64,000 nucleotides of DNA from Bradyrhizobium sp. C9 (GTDB lineage Bacteria; Pseudomonadota; Alphaproteobacteria; Rhizobiales; Xanthobacteraceae), in contig NZ_NWTG01000001.1 in assembly GCF_002532045.1 (NCBI RefSeq), forward strand, positions 682,001-746,000, given 5' to 3'. How positions within the stretch are numbered: position 1 is the first letter of the stretch; the number at the start of each line of letters is the position of its first letter. A program made the translations under genes and the position numbers. Positions 9,554 through 16,777 of this stretch are shown here, piece after piece. The notes under the pieces were generated by a model that worked only from the letters and a program-made list of their open reading frames with translations, did not search any database and was not told the origin of the DNA.

Positions 9554-10432
9554 GTGACTGACACCTCAGCCTACGAGCCGCCGAAAGTCTGGACCTGGAA
9601 CAAGGAGAGCGGCGGGCGCTTCGCCAGCATCAATCGGCCGATTGCCGGTCCGACCCATGACAAGGAGCTGCCGGTCGGCCGTCATCCGCTGCAACTCTAC
9701 TCGCTGGCGACGCCGAACGGCGTCAAGGTCACCGTGATGCTGGAAGAGCTGCTGGCGGCGGGCCACAAGGGCGCGGAGTACGATGCCTGGCTGATCAAGA
9801 TCGACGGCAACCAGTTCGGCAGCGGCTTCGTCGCGGTCAATCCGAATTCCAAGATTCCGGCGCTGATGGACCGCAGCGGGAAGGAGCCGATCCGGGTGTT
9901 CGAGTCGGGTTCGATCCTGGTGTACCTCGCGGAAAAGTTCGGCGCGTTCCTGCCGACCGACGTCAAGACCCGCGCCGAAACCTTCTCCTGGCTGTTCTGG
10001 CAAATGGGCTCAGCGCCCTATCTCGGCGGCGGCTTCGGACATTTCTATGCCTATGCGCCGACCAAAATCGAATATGCCATCGATCGCTTCGCGATGGAGG
10101 TGAAGCGCCAGCTCGACGTGCTCGACCGCCGGCTCGCCGACAACGAATATCTCGCGGGCGACGTCTACACCATCGCCGACATGGCGGTGTGGCCGTGGTA
10201 CGGCAGCCTCGCCAAGGGCCTGCTCTACGGCGGCGGCGAATTCCTCTCGGTGCAGGACTACAAGAACGTGCAGCGCTGGACCGATGCGATCGCGGCACGG
10301 CCCGCGGTGAAGCGCGGCCGAATGGTCAACCGCACCTGGGGCGAGCCGTCGAGCCAGCTCCACGAGCGCCATGACGCCGGCGATTTCGAGACCAGGACGC
10401 AGGACAAGATCGGCGAGCAGGCGGCGTCGTAG
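9554..10432 (+). CDS. yghU: YghU-type glutathione transferase / disulfide-bond oxidoreductase
   Basis: 292 residues when started at the GTG at 9554, which has a GGGAG ribosome site at 9541-9545 and gives the family N-terminus (VTDTSAYEPPKVWTWNK). The frame opens further upstream at 9500 but that part has no similarity. The sequence follows E. coli YghU closely: ASINRPIAGPTH, LPVGRHPLQLYSLATPNG, AVNPNSKIPAL, FESGSILVYLAEKFG and AVKRGRMVNRT. Family members bind glutathione and reduce disulfides or organic peroxides in the cytoplasm. It is a single-gene unit ending at a palindromic repeat. Confidence 0.93.
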   Translation: MTDTSAYEPPKVWTWNKESGGRFASINRPIAGPTHDKELPVGRHPLQLYSLATPNGVKVTVMLEELLAAGHKGAEYDAWLIKIDGNQFGSGFVAVNPNSKIPALMDRSGKEPIRVFESGSILVYLAEKFGAFLPTDVKTRAETFSWLFWQMGSAPYLGGGFGHFYAYAPTKIEYAIDRFAMEVKRQLDVLDRRLADNEYLAGDVYTIADMAVWPWYGSLAKGLLYGGGEFLSVQDYKNVQRWTDAIAARPAVKRGRMVNRTWGEPSSQLHERHDAGDFETRTQDKIGEQAAS

Positions 10433-10443
10433 CTTTGTCTTTG

Positions 10444-10518
10444 TAGGGCGGATTAGCGAAGCGTAATCCGCCATCGTTTGTTGGGCGGCGGGTTACGCCT
10501 TCGGCTAACCCGTCCTAC
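10444..10518. repeat. Palindromic repeat, TAGGGCGGATTAGCG type, copy 1
   Basis: An inverted repeat with outer arms TAGGGCGG(A/G)TTAGCG and its complement, separated by a short loop. It lies between the convergent GST and GNAT genes. A second copy is at 11757-11826. Confidence 0.75.
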
Positions 10519-10527
10519 GGGCCATGC

Positions 10528-10803
10528 TTATCCCAGCAAATCGTCATACTCCGGATGCTTCTTCATGAAGCCCTGGATGAATTCGCACTTCACCACGAGT
10601 CTGATGCCCTGGGCGCGCACCGCATCCAGCGTGGCACGCGCGATCTTTGAGCCGATGCCGCGGCCGCCGAGCTCCGGCGGCACTTCGGTATGAACCAGCG
10701 TGATCGTATCCGGGGTCTTGCGATAGACCACGAAGGCGACGGTGCCATCGACCGAGAGTTCGAACCGGCTCTGTGCCGGGTTGTCGCGGAATGCTTCGCT
10801 CAT
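10528..10803 (-). CDS. Small GNAT-type N-acetyltransferase (YidJ/COG2388-like)
   Basis: 91 residues, the compact single-domain form of the GNAT fold. The acetyl-CoA pyrophosphate loop is visible as VPPELGGRGIGSKIARATLDAVRAQG (Q/RxxGxG/A pattern), after a short beta-sheet half (FELSVDGTVAFVVYRK). The C-terminus KCEFIQGFMKKHPEYDDLL is typical of COG2388. Substrate unknown. It ends beside a repeat and stands alone. Confidence 0.88.
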   Translation of the reverse strand: MSEAFRDNPAQSRFELSVDGTVAFVVYRKTPDTITLVHTEVPPELGGRGIGSKIARATLDAVRAQGIRLVVKCEFIQGFMKKHPEYDDLLG

Positions 10804-10905
10804 GCTCGTCCCTCGCTATTTCCTTTGCACGCGCCTGGCCGTCTGACCGACACTTGCGGCCAAATCGGATGATCGGCTCGATGAAGTCCCAGAATGTAAC
10901 CCTGA

Positions 10906-11094
10906 CTAGCGTCGCAGTAACCTGACAATGGCGAGAGCCGAGGGAACTGCAATAATGATCAGGACAAATATCAGGCGAATGCCGTCGCCTGATATTCTCA
11001 GATAGGCGGCGTAGAAAGCTCCAACGACAACGATCGATACGATAGTCCGAAGCAGGACTAGACCTACAGACGCCTGTGCGTTCGGCTGCAGCAC
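10906..11094 (-). CDS. Small two-helix membrane protein (hypothetical)
   Basis: 62 residues from a GTG at 11094, which lies 10 bases after the flavin-reductase stop. Two hydrophobic stretches (VGLVLLRTIVSIVVVGAFYAAYL and IRLIFVLIIIAVPSALAIV) flank a short charged loop, and the C-terminus is RLLRR. The tail of the same frame inside the flavin-reductase gene looks like shadow, so the start is chosen just after it. I do not recognise the family. Spacing suggests co-transcription with the upstream flavin reductase. It may be a real small inner-membrane protein, but codon evidence is limited. Confidence 0.45.
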   Translation of the reverse strand: MLQPNAQASVGLVLLRTIVSIVVVGAFYAAYLRISGDGIRLIFVLIIIAVPSALAIVRLLRR

Positions 11095-11104
11095 GACTCG
11101 AACC

Positions 11105-11731
11105 TCAACTTGCCGATTTGCTTTTTGCCCCTTCAGCCGCGGGAAACACCACGCGGTCGTCGGTGCGGCAGTAGCGATCCGCAAACATGCGGCCGATCGG
11201 ATGGTAACGCTCCATGTGGACGCGCATCGCATCACGGTCCCACAATTCGTCGCGGATGTGGAAGTGAATGCCTTCGCCCATGACCAGCTGGCGGTCGCCA
11301 TTGACATCGATCAGCTTCCAGGTCTTGCATTCCATCGCGAACGGCGCGTCGGCGAGCCGGGGCACCGCGATCTTGCGCGCGGGCGCGAGCTTGAGGCCGA
11401 GATAGTCGGGCTCGCCGATCTCGGGCGGGAAGTCGCCCGAGGTCTCGTGCATCGCGCGCGCCAATGGCTCGTCGGTCAGATTGACAACGAACTCGCCCAA
11501 GCGCTGGATATTAACCAGCGTGTCCTTCTCGCGGCCGTCGGGCCTGCGGTTGACCGCGAACATGCAGAGCGGTGGGTCCTCGCAGAACACGTTGAAGAAC
11601 GAGAACGGCGCCGCATTGACCACGCCGTCCGCGCCGAGGCTCGTCACCCAGGCGATCGGCCGCGGCAGCACGAAGGAGGTTAGCACCTTGTAGCGTTCGC
11701 GTTGGCTGAGGTCGCTCGGGGAATATTCCAT
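11105..11731 (-). CDS. Flavin reductase family protein (FMN-binding split barrel)
   Basis: 208 residues. The N-terminal segment YKVLTSFVLPRPIAWVTSLGADGVVNAAPFS followed by FFNVFCEDPPLCMFAVN is the FMN-binding split-barrel core of the DIM6/NTAB family. LVNIQRLGEFVVNLTDEPLARAM and the later IGRMFADRYCRTDD are also family-like. Members reduce flavins with NAD(P)H or act as flavoprotein oxidoreductases. No partner monooxygenase is adjacent, so its role is unknown. It is probably co-transcribed with the small membrane protein downstream. Confidence 0.88.
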   Translation of the reverse strand: MEYSPSDLSQRERYKVLTSFVLPRPIAWVTSLGADGVVNAAPFSFFNVFCEDPPLCMFAVNRRPDGREKDTLVNIQRLGEFVVNLTDEPLARAMHETSGDFPPEIGEPDYLGLKLAPARKIAVPRLADAPFAMECKTWKLIDVNGDRQLVMGEGIHFHIRDELWDRDAMRVHMERYHPIGRMFADRYCRTDDRVVFPAAEGAKSKSAS

Positions 11732-11756
11732 GGGATGTCCGAAAACGTAGGGCGGG

Positions 11757-11826
11757 TTAGCGAAGCGTAACCCGCCGTCAGCCGTTCGGAAAGCAAAAGG
11801 CGGGTTACGCTGACGCTAACCCGCCC
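11757..11826. repeat. Palindromic repeat, TAGGGCGGGTTAGCG type, copy 2
   Basis: Same inverted-repeat family as 10444-10518, with arms GGGCGGGTTAGCG and its complement. It sits between the flavin reductase start and the dehydrogenase stop. A short CTCCCCATGCGCGGGGAGAG hairpin follows at about 11848-11870. Confidence 0.75.
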
Positions 11827-11871
11827 CATGCTTCTGCTTGCTCGTCTCCCCATGCGCGGGGAGAGGGAAGA

Positions 11872-13146
11872 CTACGTCATGCTCAGTTCGTGGCGGCCGA
11901 CCACCATCCAGTGCACCTCGTCCGGACCGTCGGCGAAGCGCAGATGGCGGACGTCCTGGTACATTTCGCCGAGCGGCGACCATTGCGAGATGCCGGTGGC
12001 GCCGTGCATCTGGATCGCCTGGTCGATCACCTTGCAGGCGCGTTCGGGCACCATGGCCTTGACCATCGAGACCCAGACGCGGGCTTCCTTGTTGCCGAGC
12101 ACGTCCATCGCCTTGGCGGCCTTCAACACCATCAGCCGCATCGCCTCGATCTCGCAGCGCGCCTGGGCGATGATCTGCATGTTGCCACCGAGATGGGCGA
12201 TCTTCTTGCCGAACGCTTCGCGGGTGAGGCCGCGCTGCACCATCATGTCGAGCGCCTTCTCGGCCTTGCCGATGGTGCGCATGCAGTGATGGATGCGGCC
12301 GGGACCAAGGCGGACCTGCGAGATCTCGAAGCCGCGGCCTTCGCCGAGCAGCATGTTCTCCTTCGGCACCTTCACATTGTTGAAGCGCAGATGCATGTGG
12401 CCGCGCGGCGCGTGGTCATGGCCGAACACGTGCATGGGCCCAAGGATCTCGACGCCGGGGGTGTCGATCGGCACCAGAATCTGCGACTGCTGCTTGCTCG
12501 GCGCTGCGTCGGGATTGGTCTTCACCATCACGATCATGATCTTGCAGCGCGGATCGCCGGCGCCGGAGATGTAATACTTCTCGCCGTTGATCACCCACTC
12601 GTCGCCGACCAGCTTTGCGGTGGTCGAGATGTTCTTGGCGTCGGAGGAGGCGACGTTCGGCTCGGTCATCGCATAGGCCGAGCGGATCTCGCCGTTGAGC
12701 AGCGGCTTCAGCCACTTCTCCTTCTGCGCCTTGGTGCCGACGCGCTCCAGAACCTCCATGTTGCCGGTGTCGGGCGCCGAGCAGTTCATCGTCTCGGAGG
12801 CCAGCGGGCTCTTGCCGAGCTCGGCGGCGATGTAGGCGTAGTCGAGGTTGTTGAGGCCGTCGCCGGTTTCGGCGTCGGGCAGGAAGAAGTTCCAGAGGCC
12901 GACTTCCTTCGCCTTGTCCTTGGCCTTCTGCAGGATCGCGAGCTGCTCGTCCGTGAAGCTCCAGCGGTTGGTCTTCTTCTCGCCGGCGCGATAGAACTCG
13001 ACCGACATCGGGTCGACGGTGTCGCGGATGAACTGCTTCACATGGTCGTAAAGCGGGCGGACCTTGTCCGACATGCGGAGGTCGTTGAGCTCGTCGCCCG
13101 GATTGAGCGTGTAGTTCGTGGTGCGCGGCACATAGGCATGCTTCAT
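11872..13146 (-). CDS. Acyl-CoA dehydrogenase, ACAD10/ACAD11-type
   Basis: 424 residues, full-length flavin acyl-CoA dehydrogenase. Several segments match the dehydrogenase half of human ACAD10/ACAD11 from memory: AMTEPNVASSDAKNI, ISGAGDPRCKIMIV, ILVPIDTPGVEILGP, LGEGRGFEISQVRLGPGRIH and HLRFADGPDEVH. In mammals that half is fused to an aminoglycoside-phosphotransferase-like kinase; here a kinase of that family is encoded separately at 15790. The likely step is FAD-dependent conversion of a (phospho)hydroxyacyl-CoA, as in 4-hydroxy acid catabolism. It faces the same way as the VOC and SDR genes upstream. Confidence 0.9.
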   Translation of the reverse strand: MKHAYVPRTTNYTLNPGDELNDLRMSDKVRPLYDHVKQFIRDTVDPMSVEFYRAGEKKTNRWSFTDEQLAILQKAKDKAKEVGLWNFFLPDAETGDGLNNLDYAYIAAELGKSPLASETMNCSAPDTGNMEVLERVGTKAQKEKWLKPLLNGEIRSAYAMTEPNVASSDAKNISTTAKLVGDEWVINGEKYYISGAGDPRCKIMIVMVKTNPDAAPSKQQSQILVPIDTPGVEILGPMHVFGHDHAPRGHMHLRFNNVKVPKENMLLGEGRGFEISQVRLGPGRIHHCMRTIGKAEKALDMMVQRGLTREAFGKKIAHLGGNMQIIAQARCEIEAMRLMVLKAAKAMDVLGNKEARVWVSMVKAMVPERACKVIDQAIQMHGATGISQWSPLGEMYQDVRHLRFADGPDEVHWMVVGRHELSMT

Positions 13147-13252
13147 TGTCGTTTCTCCCGTCGCGAAGGCGCGTTCGCGGCGGACAATAAACGCGTGCGG
13201 CGCGAAGCGCGAGTACCGATTTTCCTGATGTCTCTACCGCATCGCGGAATTT

Positions 13253-13290
13253 CGCGACGGCGTTTCAAACGTTGTTTGAACGCCGTCGCG
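13253..13290. other. Strong 17-18 bp hairpin between VOC and ACAD genes
   Basis: The left arm 13253-13270 and right arm 13274-13290 are complementary apart from one extra base, with a 3-base loop (GTT). The core is CGCGACGGCGTT / AACGCCGTCGCG. It lies after the VOC stop and before the dehydrogenase start on the minus strand. There is no clear T-run, so it may be a processing or attenuation hairpin rather than a simple terminator. Confidence 0.6.
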
Positions 13291-13320
13291 TACAGCGTGA
13301 AAAGGCCCGGCGGACGCCGG

Positions 13321-13698
13321 TTAGGTCATCCGATGCATCGCGCAGATCTTGTTGCCGTCGAGGTCACGCAGATAGGCGAGGTAGAGCTTGATGCCGCCTC
13401 CCTCGCGCACGCCCGGCGGGTCCTCGCAGGGCTTGCCGCCATTGGCAACGCCGGCCGCGTGCCAGGCGTGGACCTGTTCCGGCGAAGAGCAGGCAAAGCC
13501 GATCGTGCCGCCATTTGCGTGCGTGGCCGATTCGCCGTTGATCGGCTTGGAAACCATGAAAATGCCGGCCTTGGTGAGGTACATAATGCGGTGACCGTCG
13601 ACCCGGGCCGGCCGGACATCGAGCGTGCCGAGCAGCGCATCATAGAACGCCTTGGCCTTGTCCAGATCGTTGGTGCCAACCATCACGTGTGAAAACAT
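13321..13698 (-). CDS. VOC-family (glyoxalase/bleomycin-resistance-like) protein
   Basis: 125 residues, one beta-alpha-beta-beta-beta pair as in VOC proteins. Visible are MFSHVMVGTNDLDKAKAFYDALLG at the N-terminus and YLRDLDGNKICAMHR at the C-terminus. It may bind a metal and act as an isomerase, epimerase or resistance protein. Substrate cannot be told. It is transcribed toward the ACAD gene. Confidence 0.85.
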   Translation of the reverse strand: MFSHVMVGTNDLDKAKAFYDALLGTLDVRPARVDGHRIMYLTKAGIFMVSKPINGESATHANGGTIGFACSSPEQVHAWHAAGVANGGKPCEDPPGVREGGGIKLYLAYLRDLDGNKICAMHRMT

Positions 13699-14052
13699 CT
13701 GAAATATCCTCCCTGCTTGTTGACGAAAGCCGCTTTGTGCGCCCTCGCAACGCGAACGCTAGCAGCAGTTTTGTTTCGACGGAAGCGACGCGGCGTCGCG
13801 CGTTGTTCTGATGCGACGCCATCTCCGATCGCCATTCCGAGGCTCGCGTGGGTGCGATCGGCACCGAGCTTTCTCTGCGCGTCTGTTCAATCAGCGGAGC
13901 AAGTTAACGCAAGACTCGGGCGCGGTAGCGCCAGGAGGACGCGGATGATCATCCACAGACCGCGCAACACATTCAGCGTCGTCCCGGCCTAGTGCGCAAT
14001 TGCGCACTAGGCCGGGACGACGGCGGTGAATGCGGCGGCCGCTGCGGCCCAC
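13699..14052. other. Intergenic region with a 46-base perfect palindrome
   Basis: 354 bases between the VOC start and the SDR stop. Short frames on both strands have shadow composition (Arg/Pro/Ala-rich) and no domain, so I call no gene. The right part contains the palindrome at 13977-14022. The VOC promoter should lie near 13700-13800. Confidence 0.5.
13977..14022. repeat. 46-base perfect palindrome
   Basis: Bases 13977-13999 are exactly complementary to 14000-14022, centred on GCGCAA|TTGCGC, with outer part CGTCGTCCCGGCCTAG. There is no loop, so it could form a cruciform. A less perfect relative is at 25524-25568, and the GTCGTCCCGG arms recur in the larger repeats at 20088, 28455 and 44838. 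Confidence 0.9.
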
Positions 14053-14835
14053 TCAGAACGCCGTGTACCCGCCGTCGATCACAAAGCAGTCCGCCGTGTG
14101 ATAGGACGACGCCTTGCTCATGAGGTAGACGGCGATGCCGCCGAAATCACTGGGCTCGCCGAAGCGGCGCACCGGGATGCGGGGCATTACGTTGGCGACG
14201 AACTTGTCGTTGGCCATGATGCCGGCGGTCATGTCGCTCTTGATCCAGCCGGGCAGGATCGCATTCGCGGTGACGCCATGGCGGGCGAGTTCGACGCCGA
14301 GCGCGCGGCACAGCGCATTCAGCGCGGCCTTGGTGCCGGCATAGTGCTCGTTGCGCGCGGTGCCGAACAGCGAGGCGAGGCTCGAGGTCGCGACCAGCCG
14401 GCCGAACTTGTCGCCGGCCTCGGAGCGCTCGGTCATGTGGCGTGCCGCAGCCTGGAATACATGGAAGACGCCGTCGAGATTGGTCGCGAACATCTTGCGC
14501 CACTCTTCCTCGGTGCGGTCGATGAAGGAGCGGCGTCCGCCGCCCCCGATGCCGGCATTGGCGAAGCAGCCGTCGACGCGGCCGAAGGTGTCGAGCGTCG
14601 CCTTCATCGCGGTCTTGACCGAGCCGGGATCGCTGACGTCGCAGAATTGGGTGGCGACCTTGCCGGGGCCGGCCTTCATCGAGGCCGCGGCGTTGGCGTT
14701 TTTTTCCGCGTTGCGGCCCCAGATCGCGACGTTGCAGCCGGCGGCGTTGAGCGCCTGCGCGATGCCGAGGCCGATGCCGCCATTGCCGCCGGTGATGACA
14801 GCGACGCGGCCGGTGAGATCGAAGATGCCACTCAT
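14053..14835 (-). CDS. SDR-family oxidoreductase
   Basis: About 260 residues, classical short-chain dehydrogenase. It has the nucleotide-binding TGGNGGIGLGIAQAL, the NAG-type motif (CFANAGIGGGG), catalytic Ser in VATSSLASL, and the YxxxK pair in HYAGTKAALNAL. I start at the ATG at 14835 (MSGIFDLTGRVAVITGG), which has GGAAA upstream; an ATG four codons earlier (14847) has no ribosome site. Likely oxidises a hydroxyacyl-CoA or similar alcohol. It is divergent from the crotonase/kinase operon and may share its control region. Confidence 0.9.
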   Translation of the reverse strand: MSGIFDLTGRVAVITGGNGGIGLGIAQALNAAGCNVAIWGRNAEKNANAAASMKAGPGKVATQFCDVSDPGSVKTAMKATLDTFGRVDGCFANAGIGGGGRRSFIDRTEEEWRKMFATNLDGVFHVFQAAARHMTERSEAGDKFGRLVATSSLASLFGTARNEHYAGTKAALNALCRALGVELARHGVTANAILPGWIKSDMTAGIMANDKFVANVMPRIPVRRFGEPSDFGGIAVYLMSKASSYHTADCFVIDGGYTAF

Positions 14836-14939
14836 TGGGGTTTCCATTTGGTTTGGTGCGCGCTAATCACGCGTTCACGGATGGGCTTGCCGCCGACCAT
14901 GGACAAGCCCGGCACAAAAATCAAATATGGGTCCAAACA

Positions 14940-14958
14940 TAGGTCGACCCATCGACCT
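14940..14958. promoter_or_regulatory. Operator-like inverted repeat in divergent promoter region
   Basis: Perfect 8-bp arms TAGGTCGA / TCGACCTA separated by CCCA. It lies between the divergent SDR (start 14835) and crotonase (start 14999) genes, 41 bases before the latter. The geometry suits a dimeric TetR-type repressor. A half-site with the same GGTCGA core is at 22941-22956. Confidence 0.5.
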
Positions 14959-14998
14959 ACCGCGGTACCAACCGCCGAAGCAACGTAAAGAGGAAACC

Positions 14999-15793
14999 AT
15001 GCAGTTCAAGCACGTCACGCTCGACTTCGACGGATCGGTCGCGATCCTCAAACTCGACCATCAGGAAGTCATGAACGCGGTCTCGATCGACATGCTGGGC
15101 GGCCTCGCCGAGGCGCTTGATGCGATCGACGACAAGCGCGACGAGGTGCGCTGCCTGGTCATCACGGGCGCCGGCCGCGCCTTCTGCACCGGCGCCAATC
15201 TGCAAGGCCGCAACCAGCAGCAGAAGCCCGGCAGGAGCAACGCCGGCGCGGCGCTGGAAACCGCGTTCCACCCGTTCCTCCGCCGATTGCGTAAGCTGCA
15301 CTGTCCGATCGTGACCGCGGTGAACGGTCCGGCCGCCGGCGCCGGCATGAGCTTCGCCTTGATGGGCGACCTCATCCTGTGCGCGCGCTCGTCGTATTTC
15401 CTGCAGGCGTTCCGCCGCATCGGCCTGGTGCCGGATTGTGGCTCGACCTGGCTGCTGCCGCGGCTGATCGGCAAGGCGCGCTCGGTCGAGCTGTCGCTGC
15501 TCGGCGAGCGGCTGCCGGCCGAGAAGGCGCTGGAATGGGGTCTCGTCAACCGCGTCTATGACGACGGCGCGCTGATGGAGGAGACCATGAAGCTCGCGCA
15601 TGATCTTGCCAGCGGCCCGACGGTGGCGCTGTCGCTGATCCGCAAGCTTTATTGGGACAGCCCGGAAAACACCCTCGAGGATCAGCTCAATCTGGAATTC
15701 GAGTCGCAGCGGATCGCGGGCCGCGCCGAGGATTTCAAGGAAGGCGTCACCGCGTTCCTTGAGAAGCGGCCGGCGAAGTTCACGGGCAAATGA
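14999..15793 (+). CDS. Enoyl-CoA hydratase/isomerase family protein (crotonase)
   Basis: 264 residues from the ATG at 14999, which has AAAGAGGA just upstream; the open frame before it is non-coding. Crotonase motifs are present: oxyanion-hole segments GAGRAFCTGANL and NGPAAGAGMSFAL, then FRRIGLVPDCGSTWLLPRLIG. The C-terminal trimerisation tail ends FLEKRPAKF. It probably hydrates or isomerises an enoyl-CoA. Its stop overlaps the start of the kinase gene (ATGA), so crotonase, kinase and the small partner are one translationally coupled operon. Confidence 0.92.
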   Translation: MQFKHVTLDFDGSVAILKLDHQEVMNAVSIDMLGGLAEALDAIDDKRDEVRCLVITGAGRAFCTGANLQGRNQQQKPGRSNAGAALETAFHPFLRRLRKLHCPIVTAVNGPAAGAGMSFALMGDLILCARSSYFLQAFRRIGLVPDCGSTWLLPRLIGKARSVELSLLGERLPAEKALEWGLVNRVYDDGALMEETMKLAHDLASGPTVALSLIRKLYWDSPENTLEDQLNLEFESQRIAGRAEDFKEGVTAFLEKRPAKFTGK

Positions 15794-16776
15794 TCGAGAC
15801 CGAGCTCACCCGCTGCGTCGCCTCGTTTCATCCGGGCGCGACGGGCGTCACCGGCGCGGCAAAGCTTTCCGGCGGCGCCAGCCAGGAGACCTGGACGTTC
15901 GACATCGTGCACCCTGATGGCAATGTCGGCGCGATCCTGCGCCGCGCGCCGCCGGGCTACGGTGCCGCGCCAGGCCGCGCCGCCGGCCTCGAGGCCGAGG
16001 CGACGCTGATGCAGCTCGCGCATGACGCGGGCCTGCCGTCGCCGAAGGTGATGCATGTCCTGAGGCCGGAAGACGGCCTCGGCCGCGGCTTCATCATGGC
16101 GCGGGTCGAAGGCGAGACCATCGCGCGGAAAATTTTGCGCGACGAGGAATTTGCCAAAGCGCGGCCGATGCTGGCGCGCCAGCTCGGCCGTGTCATCGCC
16201 GGCATCCATGGCCTGCCGCAAGCAAAGCTGCCGAAGCTGCGCGGCCTGACGGCAACCAAGGAGATCGAGGATCTCGGCCGCGAGTATCACAGCTTCAACT
16301 GGCCGCGGCCGGTATTCGAATTGGCGCTGCGCTGGCTGCGCGATCACGATCCCGGTCCGTCGTCCGAGGTGACGCTGGTGCATGGTGATTTCCGTCACGG
16401 CAATCTGATCATCGGCCCCGACGGGGTGCGCGCCGTACTCGACTGGGAGCTCGCGCACACCGGCGATCCCATGGAGGATCTCGGCTGGATCTGCGTCAAC
16501 TCCTGGCGCTTCGGCGAGATCGACAAGCCGGTCGGCGGCTTCGGCTCCCGCGAGGATCTGTTCGCCGGCTATGAAGAAGCCGGCCGCAAGGCCGACCCCG
16601 ACCGCGTGATGTTCTGGGAAGTGATGGGGACGCTGCGCTGGGGCGTGATGTGCTGCGGCATGATGCAGCGCTTCCGCCTGGGCCCCGATCATTCGATGGA
16701 GCGCGCGATGATCGGGCGCCGCGCGTCGGAGACCGAGATCGATCTGCTTAGGCTGCTTGCTCCGCGAGGAAAGTAA
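15790..16776 (+). CDS. Aminoglycoside-phosphotransferase-like kinase (ACAD10/11 N-domain or LvaA type)
   Basis: 328 residues with the APH/choline-kinase fold. The catalytic loop is HGDFRHGN (H198, D200) and the metal-binding site is DWELAHTGDPMEDLGW (D218). This family includes the kinase half of ACAD10/ACAD11 and LvaA, which phosphorylates the 4-hydroxyl of 4-hydroxyacyl-CoA in levulinate use. Gene context (coupled to crotonase and a small DUF6285-type protein, close to an ACAD10/11-type dehydrogenase) fits that role better than antibiotic resistance. Exact substrate is inferred. Confidence 0.88.
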   Translation: MIETELTRCVASFHPGATGVTGAAKLSGGASQETWTFDIVHPDGNVGAILRRAPPGYGAAPGRAAGLEAEATLMQLAHDAGLPSPKVMHVLRPEDGLGRGFIMARVEGETIARKILRDEEFAKARPMLARQLGRVIAGIHGLPQAKLPKLRGLTATKEIEDLGREYHSFNWPRPVFELALRWLRDHDPGPSSEVTLVHGDFRHGNLIIGPDGVRAVLDWELAHTGDPMEDLGWICVNSWRFGEIDKPVGGFGSREDLFAGYEEAGRKADPDRVMFWEVMGTLRWGVMCCGMMQRFRLGPDHSMERAMIGRRASETEIDLLRLLAPRGK

Positions 16777-16777
16777 G

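Noticed and set aside
11890..13692. 600-codon plus-strand frame opposite the ACAD and VOC genes
   Set aside because: Antisense shadow (HHDHDLAARIAGAGD-like text) crossing two real genes and their gap; no domain.
13717..13992. Possible 91-codon gene in the 13.7-14.0 kb gap
   Set aside because: No ribosome site, no domain, ends inside the perfect palindrome.
15790..16776. Aminoglycoside resistance kinase
   Set aside because: The APH fold alone does not show resistance; coupling with crotonase and a small partner and nearness of an ACAD10/11-type gene point to acyl-CoA metabolism.
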